Assembly: GCF_026242195.1 (NCBI RefSeq)
Contig: NZ_RKLV01000008.1
Location: 1 to 64,000 of the forward strand
Length of the DNA stretch: 64,000 nt
Source of the DNA: Halorutilus salinus
GTDB taxonomy: Archaea > Halobacteriota > Halobacteria > Halobacteriales > Halorutilaceae
Direction of reading: 5' to 3'
The translations under genes and the position numbers were made by a program. Positions 1-7,475 of the stretch are shown piece after piece (positions within the stretch are counted from its first letter, which is position 1; every line of letters begins with the position of its first letter). The notes under the pieces are model-generated. The model made no database searches, was not told the origin of the DNA, and was given only the letters and a program-made list of their open reading frames with translations.

Positions 1-61
1 CCAGTCTACACGACCGCTTCGGATTAAGGTCTTTAACCCGGGTCACGGTCGGGAAACCACA

Positions 62-135
62 CTACGTGATGTAGCAAGTTAAGCGTGTTGACGGGCTTCA
101 CCCTCGGGGTCAAGCCCCGAGGCACTCGCCTTTCC
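62..135 (+). mobile_element. Probable right-end remnant of an IS200/IS605 (IS1341-type) element
   Basis: A 7-bp perfect hairpin (103-109 with 115-121, loop of 5) lies in a sequence that resembles the 3' ends of haloarchaeal tnpB elements. No tnpB reading frame is visible upstream, but the window starts here, so the body may lie outside. The stretch between about 135 and the stop of the next gene at 261 holds no gene I can support. Assignment rests on remembered resemblance and the hairpin, so it is weak. Confidence 0.3.
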
Positions 136-260
136 CCGCCTGTAGATGGACTGCCCAACCTCCGAGTAGACAGACAGGTGGCTCTACTGACTTTACGACG
201 GTTTCGAGTTCATTTTTAGAGAACTCTGTGACGTCGTTGACGTAGTAATGTCGCACCATT

Positions 261-866
261 TCAGTTTTCCCCGTGGTATTTAGCTATGAGCTTCTCGGCG
301 GCTTGCGTACATGGACCTCCTTCATTAAGCAAATCAAGTATCAGCTGAGGGGTAGAAACTACTTGGAAATCACCCAATTGCTGGGAGTTGTAGAAGACGT
401 GTTCATCGGTGACACGGATACGCGTATTCCCTCCGCCTATCAATCCCTTGTTCTCTATCAGTTCTTGCCACTCTTCGGTTTCAGTTGGGTCTACGTAGAA
501 ATCGGTGGTGGACACGAAGAGAAATCCCTGAACCAGGTTTTCGGCTTTATACGTCGTAAGCCTATACGATAACTCGGTATCTTGGAGAACTTTTTCGGGG
601 TTCTGTAGTGAGACCTCTGTCTGGTTAGGATTGATTCGTATCTCAAGCCATTCCTCATAGAGCTGGGCTGGATCAAGAACCTCTGTGTCTTTGAGTAGCC
701 CATTTTTTTCAAGCTTTTCGGTGTATTCTCTACACCACGGCTCGGATACGTCAGCTTCTTTTGCCACTTGATACTTGGTTATCTCTTCACCGGTATGGCA
801 GAGTAGAACCCGCAGTATCCGTTCTTTCTTGTAGCCGCGTTTGCGTTCGGGTTTCCTGAGGAGCAT
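261..866 (-). CDS. AbiEi-like winged-helix antitoxin/transcriptional regulator
   Basis: About 201 residues. The N-terminal ~60 residues look like a winged helix-turn-helix (EITKYQVAKEADVS...CREYTEKLEKNGLL). The C-terminus (QVVSTPQLILDLL, then EAAEKL-like QAAEKLIAKY) matches the pattern of type IV antitoxins of the AbiEi family, which bind DNA and repress their own promoter. Two in-frame ATGs exist at 872 and 866. The second is chosen because a TATA box centred near 892 (CTTTATAAG on this strand) is 26 bases upstream, fitting a leaderless start. No AbiEii nucleotidyltransferase toxin is seen beside it, so it may be an orphan regulator. A perfect palindrome sits just upstream. Family call is from motif recognition only. 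Confidence 0.6.
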   Translation of the reverse strand: MLLRKPERKRGYKKERILRVLLCHTGEEITKYQVAKEADVSEPWCREYTEKLEKNGLLKDTEVLDPAQLYEEWLEIRINPNQTEVSLQNPEKVLQDTELSYRLTTYKAENLVQGFLFVSTTDFYVDPTETEEWQELIENKGLIGGGNTRIRVTDEHVFYNSQQLGDFQVVSTPQLILDLLNEGGPCTQAAEKLIAKYHGEN

Positions 867-899
867 ATGCATAGGTAGTCTCGGATACTTATAAAGTTA

Positions 900-913
900 G
901 CCTATGCATAGGC
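900..913. promoter_or_regulatory. 14-bp perfect palindrome, candidate operator
   Basis: GCCTATGCATAGGC is fully self-complementary and lies immediately upstream of the TATA box of the AbiEi-like gene. Half-sites recur nearby: ATGCATAGG at the start codon (867-875) and AACCTATGG at 936-944. Repeated half-sites around a promoter are typical of an autoregulatory operator. A second TATA-like stretch (CTTTAAATA, 923-931) points the other way, so the site could control both directions. Confidence 0.4.
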
Positions 914-929
914 AGTTGTAAGCCTTTAA

Positions 930-1361
930 ATAGCTAACCTATGGTGGGTTGGGAGAGTTAGTTCAATAGGTCGCCATGATGCATTCAATTTCGACAATGA
1001 TATTGACGTAACGGATTCAATCAGTCCCGATTATGATCCGCCACAAGCATTGATGGAAATTCGAGGAGGGAGGAAGTCAGGTTTCATCGGTGGTGGTGAG
1101 AGGCATGATATCTACTTAAACAATGTTGTTTATCAGGGGGATGTGCAAGAACTTTGGCTAGGCAAGGCAATTTTCAAAAAAGGAGAACACGATCTGAAAT
1201 ACCAGGTTTCCTGTAAGGAGCATGGACCCAGAAGCGGAAAAATCTCATTTAGGGCCACCGACGAGAGCCTTGAGATAACCAATCGAAAATATCCCACGTA
1301 TCGCCGGGCATTGAAAACCCGCTTGATGGGAAGAGTCGAACGAAGAAGTAGAGAATATTGA
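930..1361 (+). pseudogene. Open frame without a usable start; unknown protein, probably 5'-broken
   Basis: The frame is open from 930 to the stop at 1359-1361 and keeps a protein-like composition throughout (for example SSIGRHDAFNFDNDIDVTDS upstream of the first possible start). The only initiators are a TTG at 1050 and an ATG at 1053, giving about 103 residues, which would discard coding-looking sequence. I therefore read it as the remains of a longer gene that lost its 5' end. No family is recognised. Lower GC than the window average suggests acquired DNA. Confidence 0.35.
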
Positions 1362-1472
1362 TGAAGATGACGTTGAGTTTAGTTTTGAGGTTCGCTGACT
1401 GCGTCAATCAGTCGATATAGTAGATACTCGGAGACGGCTGTCAAACAGCGGACAAACTATTCACGCAAAAGA

Positions 1473-1976
1473 CTACTCCGCCGCTTCATCGATTAACGTC
1501 TCAGCCTTCCTGAGTAGGCTGGCGCTGAACCGCGCCCCGACCTCGTCCATAGCGACGACGAGATCCTTCGCCTCCTCGGGCTCGAGAACCCCTGTCTCCA
1601 CGGAAGCGACGACAACACCGACGGAACCGGAGAGCGAGATTCCGAGAGCCTTACACGCGTTCCTGAGAGGCTTGTCGTCCGTGACCACGACAGCCTCATC
1701 GTACCCCGTGGCGAGTGCGAGGAGCGCGGCGTCCCCGCGCGGCTCTCCGTCCCTGCCGAGTCTCTTCATAGCCTCCTTGACCTGCTCCTCGTCGGCGGAT
1801 TCGACGCGTATCCATCCGTCTCGTGCCCTCTCCAGTTCGGACCGTGCAGGCTCGTCCTGTATCTCATCGGCGACTAACTCAGGCATCACAACGTCTCCGT
1901 CGAGTTCCTTGAGAAGGTAAAGCGCGTCAATCTCAGCGAGGGTTATCAGGACGCTCGCGTCCACAAGTATCTTCAT
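1473..1976 (-). CDS. PIN-domain toxin (DUF3368-like)
   Basis: 167 residues with the PIN ribonuclease layout: the first acidic residue in MKILVDASVLITL (D6), then acidic positions in the middle (VADEIQDE) and a late acidic cluster (AVVVTDDKPLRNAC, then GSVGVVVAS). PIN toxins cleave RNA, usually tRNA or rRNA, using Mg2+. The ATG overlaps the stop of the upstream antitoxin gene by four bases (ATGA, 1973-1976), the usual arrangement of a co-translated toxin-antitoxin pair. The GSVGVL-type motif near residue 117 is seen in DUF3368/COG2405 proteins. Intact and probably functional. Confidence 0.8.
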   Translation of the reverse strand: MKILVDASVLITLAEIDALYLLKELDGDVVMPELVADEIQDEPARSELERARDGWIRVESADEEQVKEAMKRLGRDGEPRGDAALLALATGYDEAVVVTDDKPLRNACKALGISLSGSVGVVVASVETGVLEPEEAKDLVVAMDEVGARFSASLLRKAETLIDEAAE

Positions 1977-2269
1977 ACGAGTGACTCTACGTCGGACTCC
2001 AGATCCGTCTCGTCGTAGTTCGAGAGAACGCCGCGGTCGTTCGCCTCAGCCATCATCTCGGAGACTGTCGTCCCGACGAGTTCGGCAGCGTCACGCATAC
2101 CTATTTCGCCCTCCTGGTAGCGTTGAAGCGCGATACGGACGAGTTCATCCTTCGCGCCGCCGCGTACCGCGATACGTATAGCGTCACTCCTGCTCACACC
2201 CATCTCGTCAGCGAGGCGCTCCACCATATTTATCTCGTCCTCGTTCATCCGGGTGGTCACGTTCTCCAT
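1973..2269 (-). CDS. Ribbon-helix-helix/UPF0175-type antitoxin
   Basis: 98 residues starting MENVTTRMNEDEINMVERLA. The N-terminal part (about residues 3-40) looks like a ribbon-helix-helix DNA-binding segment (GVSRSDAIRIAVRGG). The C-terminal part (LQRYQEGEIGMRDAAELVGT) is the helix-turn-helix motif of UPF0175 antitoxins. The frame extends further upstream to 2371, but ATG 2269 is preferred because an AT-rich TATA-like stretch lies about 30 bases upstream and the longer N-terminus does not look like this family. Cognate antitoxin of the PIN protein it overlaps; such antitoxins normally autorepress the operon. Confidence 0.75.
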   Translation of the reverse strand: MENVTTRMNEDEINMVERLADEMGVSRSDAIRIAVRGGAKDELVRIALQRYQEGEIGMRDAAELVGTTVSEMMAEANDRGVLSNYDETDLESDVESLV

Positions 2270-2374
2270 ATACGATACAATGTAGTGCAACGTATTAAGA
2301 ATTCGGCTACGTTTACGATTGAGTATGAGAGTGCGCACGCGGAGGTCGAGAATCGGTTTTACCTGAGACACCTA

Positions 2375-2420
2375 GGAGTCCACGCTGAAAGCCCACCCCT
2401 TTAGGGGTGGGTTAGCTTAC
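2375..2420 (+). mobile_element. Solo right end of the TnpB element found intact at 17.7-19.2 kb
   Basis: This 46-bp stretch matches the right end of the intact element (19111-19156) with one mismatch, including the hairpin CCCACCCCT...AGGGGTGGG and the terminal TTAC. It still encodes the last residues of TnpB in frame (VHAESPPL then stop at 2402-2404). No other part of the element is present. It is a footprint left after loss of the rest of the element, and it cuts into the HTH gene that follows. Confidence 0.75.
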
Positions 2421-2616
2421 ACGCACAATAGCGCGTGAAGATCCGGGGAGCATACGCGAGTTAGCGCGTCTCGTCGATCGCGACGTGCGACAGGTACACG
2501 ACGCGGTGACGGAGCTAGGATCGCTCGGTCTTGTCGAGTTCCAAGAGGAGGGACGAGCGAAAAAGCCGACGGTCTGGTACGACAGCATCTCTGTCGACAT
2601 TCCCGTCGCCGTTTAG
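2421..2616 (+). pseudogene. 3' remnant of an HVO_A0114-type putative HTH DNA-binding protein
   Basis: Directly after the IS right end the frame reads into a helix-turn-helix sequence (IRELARLVDRDVRQVHDAVT, then LGLVEFQEEGRAKKP and TVWYDSISVDIPV) ending at a stop at 2614-2616. This matches the C-terminal half of short haloarchaeal HTH proteins of the HVO_A0114 type, which are normally about 100-130 residues. The N-terminal part is gone; the break coincides with the IS end, so the insertion destroyed it. Confidence 0.6.
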
Positions 2617-2730
2617 GTTTCTGTAAAGAAATCGACGGCCGGTCGGCTTTGAGTCCGTATACGCTACGACGATAGGGGTAACGGGGTATCGCCCTTCATA
2701 CTAATCTCGAGGTCGTGTAGTGGAGAAGTA

Positions 2731-3000
2731 GTGGCTACGCTGTTTAAACCAGTAGTGGAGAGCAATTGGGATGAGCTTGTTCGGTTGGTGATTTCAAGTG
2801 AAGGACCCCAACCACCTATGTCGATAATTTGGAAGATTGCGGATTGTAAAAAGGTACAAAAACCTTTATTTATTCACGGATACTTAGACATGGTTGAGGA
2901 CGCAAGTCAAGTCCTTGCCTCTGTGGCGGGGCTTGGCTTGGAAAGCATGTGCGGTCACAGCGCACGTGTGTTGACGTCCGGATCTTTAATTTATAACTGA
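2731..3000 (+). CDS. Hypothetical protein, doubtful
   Basis: A GTG-initiated frame of 89 residues. No family, signal or membrane segment is recognised. It is richer in AT than the core genes of the window and sits between gene fragments, so it may be part of a decayed insertion. Included because nothing else explains 2620-2990. The bases 2617-2730 contain no other feature I can support. Confidence 0.25.
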   Translation: MATLFKPVVESNWDELVRLVISSEGPQPPMSIIWKIADCKKVQKPLFIHGYLDMVEDASQVLASVAGLGLESMCGHSARVLTSGSLIYN

Positions 3001-3240
3001 TTAAGTAGGTACTGCCTGACTGTATCGGATTCAAGACGGTCAACGAGCATTTCAAGGTTTCCGCTTCCCCAGCCCTCAGTATCTAGTGGTCGCCTATCTT
3101 CAATCCAAGCGGCAGCTCTATCTTCTTTTGTCAGCTGACGACGTCTGTTTCGGGTTCGGAGCTCGTATAGAGGTCGAGGAGGATCATGGTCGGAGACCTT
3201 CCAAGATTGATCTATCCTTCCTACCGAGTAATCAACCTCC
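2991..3240 (-). pseudogene. 3' remnant of an unrecognised gene
   Basis: The frame on this strand is protein-like from about 3240 to the stop at 2991 (for example RRRQLTKEDRAAAWIEDRRP and VDRLESDTVRQYLLNQL). It stays open to an ATG at 3296, but bases 3240-3296 are clearly coding on the other strand (homing-endonuclease repeat), so the natural start is missing and the gene is broken at about 3235-3245. Function unknown. Confidence 0.35.
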
Positions 3241-3576
3241 TCCACTGCTTGGGTAGATGGGTACGTTACCACGGGCGAGTACGAAGAGCGCGGCACGTAC
3301 AGCCGTTCCCGTATCTATGACCACTGGGAAGGCTGGGAGGAAGCGGTCAAGGACGTTCTCGGGGTTGAGAAGCCGTTGGGTTTCAGCGACGACGACGAGT
3401 ACCTAACCGCCAAAGGTACGACGAGAACGAGGACAAGGGTCGCTCATATAAACGACGGGGGCGCTCCAGTCTGTGGTAACTATATCTCAAAGGAGGACTT
3501 GGTAGGTATATCGGACGAGGAAGAGCTACAGAGGAAGGGTTTGGATGTCTGTGAGAGATGCGAGAGGAAGCTCTGA
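3232..3576 (+). pseudogene. C-terminal remnant of a homing-endonuclease-associated repeat protein
   Basis: The frame is open from 3232 and reads VTTGEYEERGTYSRSRIYDH followed by WEGWEEAVKDVLG. That is the pattern of the HNH/homing-endonuclease-associated repeat (x-T-x-x-E-Y...G-x-Y-S-x-x-x-I...F/W-x-x-W-x-x-A). A C-terminal part with paired cysteines follows (APVCGNY; DVCERCERKL), probably a small zinc-binding module. There is no start codon before the repeat: the first is TTG at 3376, inside the protein. The 5' portion is lost at the junction near 3232. Confidence 0.5.
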
Positions 3577-3622
3577 TTAGATCAGTCGCTGATTTCGTGA
3601 TTGATATGTAAGTGGTACCGAA

Positions 3623-4096
3623 TCATGTCGTAGAAGGAGAAGGCGGTAGAGCGCGTAGCTTACGCGGAGGGACGACGTACGTAGCGCGGTTCGGCGCTTC
3701 GAAGAAACCGAGTATACCGTTGCGCTCGGGTTCTACGTTGAGATGCTCGCCGCGCATCGCTTCTTGCATCTCAACGAAGTCATCGATGCTCTTCATGAAC
3801 CCGACGAACTCCATATGCGCATCCCCCGCGCTCGTCGAGTTGAAGTCTCTGCGTAGAACAGTCGCCTGAAAGTCGTCATCACGGGCGGCGGCGAGCTTCT
3901 GTGCGTGTCCCACAACGCCGCGGTCGCGGGCGTCCTCGTCTGCGGCGTCCGCCATCTCCTCGTTCACACGGCTCGACGCGGCGAGCGACTGTCCCGTCTC
4001 GCCGACCTTCTCCTTGTCGTGGCGCGGGCTGTACATCATCTCGCTCACGTTCACCGTCGATAGTACGATTCCTACGGGGGCGGAAGTACTGCGCAC
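3623..4096 (-). pseudogene. C-terminal fragment of a DUF7405 (Dyp-type peroxidase-like) protein
   Basis: The sequence from about 4045 to 3623 matches my memory of the C-terminus of haloarchaeal DUF7405 proteins: MMYSPRHDKEKVGETG, then GVVGHAQKLAAARDDD, VLRRDFNST, FVGFMKSIDDFVEMQEAM and TYVVPPRKLRALP. Members are usually over 400 residues, exported through Tat, and related to Dyp-type peroxidases. Only about 140 family residues remain here. The first ~16 codons of the open frame (from 4096) do not look like the family, so the N-terminal two thirds are missing. Confidence 0.5.
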
Positions 4097-4151
4097 GTTT
4101 CGTGATAGATACGCCGAAGGGCTTTTGTTCAGCCGGAAAGTAGGCGGAGGT

Positions 4152-5195
4152 ATGGAAAGCAGACGGTTGGGTGTGCTTGTCGCTCTTGCGCTGACGGTTT
4201 CTGTGGTAGCTGTGGGTGCCGGGTATATCTCAGGCGGAGGTTCGGGCGAGGCTCCGGAAGGCGAACCGCCTGATGATATCTACACAGGTCCTGAGGACCT
4301 AAACGCGAGCAACGGAAACGCATCCAGCCTCGGTTGGTTGTGTGGAGCGGGTGCGACGGACGCGTACGGAAACTACTCGCCGGACTCTTACGCGGACTAC
4401 GACTACGAACTCGCAAACAGTTCGGATGGACCGACCGACGAGAGGTATGTCAACGTCTACGAACCGGGCGAACCGCCCGAATGGATACCTGAGAGCGAGT
4501 TCTCTATGGAGAACCACAGAGCCGGAACGTACGAGGTGACGCGTTACCCGAACGCGGAGCCTACGCAGGAGGATCTCGACGCGGCGTGGAGGCTGTACAA
4601 CCGGAGCTTCGAGGCGGCTAAGGAGAACGGGTGGTTTGAGTTTGAGGAGGCGAAGGAGGATGGGTACAGTAAAGAAGGGGCTCATCGCCATTGGTCAAAT
4701 GTCGAGAATATTTCCATGCATGCTGAAGAAGATATTATACCTGGGATCCCAGAGAACTTAGTATACTATCAAGATCCCGACGGAGAAGGTAAGATATTAG
4801 CCGGATTCATGTACCACAAGCCGATAGGGTCGGATGTGGAGGGGGAACAAGTAGGCGGTTCACTAACCGTCTGGCACTATCATCCACAGAGAACCGCGAG
4901 GTATCCTGAATATATGAGGAGGTGGGTTTCCTCAAACGATGACCTAACTGGGGAAGAGGTATTCAATTACCTAGGTGCTGACTTTGAGAGCATCGAGGAG
5001 TACGAAAAAGAGCGCGACAGAACATCCGAGATGATGCATGTTTGGTTTGTGAGGCATCCGGAGGGTCCGTTCGCTACCAGTATGTCCGTACCACAGAGTT
5101 CGTTAAAAGAACCGGAGAAGATGAATCAGAAAAGATTTAATCGGTATGCTGCGCAGGCGGGTGAAAGCGATAAACAGACAGTGTTAGAAGAGTGA
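4152..5195 (+). CDS. Exported or membrane-anchored protein with His-rich C-terminal domain
   Basis: 347 residues. ATG 4152 is chosen over the longer frame because it opens directly onto a signal-anchor: MESRRLG followed by about 20 hydrophobic residues. A Gly/Ser/Pro-rich acidic linker follows (residues ~26-60). The C-terminal half contains LTVWHYHPQRT and later EMMHVWFVRHPEGPF, a pattern I associate with exported proteins of unknown function that carry clustered histidines and may bind a metal. Base composition becomes AT-richer after about 4680, within the gene. The next gene starts 12 bases after the stop, so co-transcription with the aldo-keto reductase is likely. Function not known. Confidence 0.65.
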   Translation: MESRRLGVLVALALTVSVVAVGAGYISGGGSGEAPEGEPPDDIYTGPEDLNASNGNASSLGWLCGAGATDAYGNYSPDSYADYDYELANSSDGPTDERYVNVYEPGEPPEWIPESEFSMENHRAGTYEVTRYPNAEPTQEDLDAAWRLYNRSFEAAKENGWFEFEEAKEDGYSKEGAHRHWSNVENISMHAEEDIIPGIPENLVYYQDPDGEGKILAGFMYHKPIGSDVEGEQVGGSLTVWHYHPQRTARYPEYMRRWVSSNDDLTGEEVFNYLGADFESIEEYEKERDRTSEMMHVWFVRHPEGPFATSMSVPQSSLKEPEKMNQKRFNRYAAQAGESDKQTVLEE

Positions 5196-5207
5196 TTGGA
5201 ATTCAGT

Positions 5208-6059
5208 ATGAAGATCCCGAAGGTAGGTATAGGTACGTGGCAGGAAAGTAAGTATCAGAAGAATATAGTAACCAAGCAAACCGGATCTGAGGGACAGTCA
5301 ATTTATCTTCATAAGAACCCAGATGGTCTCGTAGAGGATCTCCAACAGGCGCTTGAGATCGGATATAGACATATTGACACAGCACAGATATATGGTCTTG
5401 AGGATTTTGTAGGGGTAGCTATAGATAATTCTTCGGTAGATAGGGACAAGTTGTTTGTTTCAACCAAGGTCTGGAGCACAAATCTCGGATATAAAGAGGT
5501 GATAAGCAGTACGCGTACATCTCTTTCCCGTTTGGGTTTGGAATACATTGACCTACTATACATCCATAAGCCGTCTTCCAGTTACGATCCGTATGAAACC
5601 CTTCGCGCTTTTGATGAGCTTTATCAAGATGGCGTTGTACGTAACGTTGGAGTCTCAAACTTTACTCCTGAGCTTGTGATTGAAGCAAAGAACTACCTAA
5701 CTGCTCCTCTTGTAGCGAACCAGATAGAAGTACATCCGCTGTTACCTCAAGAGGAAATGGTCAGCTTTGCGGAAACGGAGAATGTGACTATAGTCGCATA
5801 CTCACCCTTAGCACGTGGCAAGGTATCTGAGATCACACAGATAGAAGAGGTGGCGAAAAGGCACGGTATCAGCGAGGCACAAGTTACGCTCGCGTGGCAC
5901 ATAGAACGCGGAACCAAACCCATCCCTAGCTCGTCTAGTGCTGAACATATACGCGAGAATCTGAGCTCTACCAGTATTAGTTTAGATGGCGAAGATATGA
6001 GAAAAATAAACTCAATAAGCGAACGCGATCGAATTATCGATACTGACCGCGATCAGTAA
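5208..6059 (+). CDS. Aldo/keto reductase
   Basis: 283 residues forming a TIM-barrel NAD(P)H-dependent oxidoreductase that reduces aldehydes and ketones. Visible are IPKVGIGTW at the N-terminus, HIDTAQIYG carrying the catalytic Asp and Tyr, the catalytic Lys in VSTKVW, and His in LLYIHKP. Also present are GVSNFTPE, NQIEVHPLLPQ and IPSSSSAEH, the last matching the cofactor-binding loop. ATG 5208 gives a standard N-terminus; a TTG at 5196 directly after the preceding stop is less likely. Only 12 bases from the upstream exported protein. Codon use is AT-richer than in the core genes, suggesting acquisition. Substrate unknown. Confidence 0.85.
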   Translation: MKIPKVGIGTWQESKYQKNIVTKQTGSEGQSIYLHKNPDGLVEDLQQALEIGYRHIDTAQIYGLEDFVGVAIDNSSVDRDKLFVSTKVWSTNLGYKEVISSTRTSLSRLGLEYIDLLYIHKPSSSYDPYETLRAFDELYQDGVVRNVGVSNFTPELVIEAKNYLTAPLVANQIEVHPLLPQEEMVSFAETENVTIVAYSPLARGKVSEITQIEEVAKRHGISEAQVTLAWHIERGTKPIPSSSSAEHIRENLSSTSISLDGEDMRKINSISERDRIIDTDRDQ

Positions 6060-6074
6060 ATGAGGTAGATATCT

Positions 6075-7289
6075 TCACTCACACCCCTCTTCCCTTTCGC
6101 CACCGGTAACCCTGTTAACATCCTGCAACATCTGATGTCCGTCGTTCAGTTTTTTTATTTTTCCTTCAATACCGCTAAGATATACTCCGGGCAGTCCGTA
6201 CCCCTCCGTAGCGAACGGTAGATATGCGAATCTACCCTCGCCTTCGTATTTTAGCTCTTCATCATCTTCGTCATATATGAAGTTCATCTGAGCGTCAAAC
6301 GGTAGATCGAATCCGGTTACCCCCTGTACTGTTCTTTTTGCGGCTGACATCTGTGGATACTCTGTTTCACCATACAGGTCACGGACGGTAGCGGTGTTCC
6401 CGATAATCTCCTTTAGATCCCCTGACAAGGGACGACCGGCGTTGATGAACAGATCCAAGTCCAACTCCCCTCTTCTCATTGAGATCCCTACCTTGCCTAT
6501 GGTAAGTAACTGGGCTGGACCTACGACCACGCTGTACTCCGCCGAGTTTATGTGTTGTATAATGCGCTCCGCCTCTTGTTTAGCCTCTTTCGCACCTCCT
6601 GTCTCAATACTCTTTATACTCACCAGAATAGGATCCATACCCACAGTAGTTCTGAACTCTTGAATCGCCATCTTACTCAGCTCTTCGTGTCCACCTTCCA
6701 TGACGGAAACTGAGTTCGTTCTCTCAGGCTCCAACCCCTCTTCGTCGATGATCTTGTGAACCGTATAGATGTTCTGCATCAGATAGGTGGCGGCGTCGTT
6801 TCTGGTCATGCTTCTAACCCATGGGTCGCCTGTTGTCCCTGAGGTATACAGATCAAGAAGAGGCTCTTCACCGTGATCTTCGACCCACCGAGGAACCAAG
6901 TAGTTCTGATCTTTTTTCTTTTCGTCTATCCAACCACCCTCGACGCTGTACTCTTCACGTAGGTCTTCTTTACTCAGTACCGGTAGCTTCTTTCTCTCTA
7001 CGATGCTTTCTATACTCGGTACCTCCTTGTTCAGTACTTCAACGTCAGAGGCATCTATCCGTTTGTTATGCTCTTTCTGATAGTAACTCTCTACTACCTC
7101 CCTTGCGCCAGCCGAGTCGGATATATTCGATAAGAAGGTACCGAGCCATCCGTCTGCAATCTTCTTCTGTTCTTCCAAACCGCTCACCCTCAACTCGCTT
7201 ATCTCGTCAGCATCTTGTTTATCCCTCAGTGTATCCAGATACTCTCCGGGAGAGGGATTGGTGTCGCTGACTAGTGGTTTTGTCGACAT
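6075..7289 (-). CDS. PaaK-like (phenylacetate-CoA ligase family) adenylate-forming enzyme
   Basis: 404 residues of the ANL superfamily, which activate carboxylates as acyl-adenylates. The ATP-binding A3 motif is YTSGTTGDPWVR (residues ~148-159) and a later RDLYGETEYP corresponds to the A5 region. The spacing resembles the PaaK group rather than fatty acyl-CoA synthetases. The protein ends soon after LPGVYLSGIEGKIKKL, so the mobile C-terminal subdomain with its catalytic lysine seems short or missing. It may only adenylate, or act on a carrier. Convergent with the aldo-keto reductase (stops 15 bases apart) and of similar AT-richer composition. Substrate unknown. Confidence 0.7.
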   Translation of the reverse strand: MSTKPLVSDTNPSPGEYLDTLRDKQDADEISELRVSGLEEQKKIADGWLGTFLSNISDSAGAREVVESYYQKEHNKRIDASDVEVLNKEVPSIESIVERKKLPVLSKEDLREEYSVEGGWIDEKKKDQNYLVPRWVEDHGEEPLLDLYTSGTTGDPWVRSMTRNDAATYLMQNIYTVHKIIDEEGLEPERTNSVSVMEGGHEELSKMAIQEFRTTVGMDPILVSIKSIETGGAKEAKQEAERIIQHINSAEYSVVVGPAQLLTIGKVGISMRRGELDLDLFINAGRPLSGDLKEIIGNTATVRDLYGETEYPQMSAAKRTVQGVTGFDLPFDAQMNFIYDEDDEELKYEGEGRFAYLPFATEGYGLPGVYLSGIEGKIKKLNDGHQMLQDVNRVTGGEREEGCE

Positions 7290-7475
7290 AACGCGCTTAC
7301 GGAGTAGATGGGCATAACACTTACGCTGACCTCAGGGTATGGGTACAGCCATACTGATTGAGTATGGATTAGTATAGACTCACCGCTTGTTCCATAGACA
7401 TAGCTTCAATGTGTTGTGTTCAGTTATCCGATTCAGGTACCAAGGTTTTTATATAACCGAATCGTAAGGAGTCCG

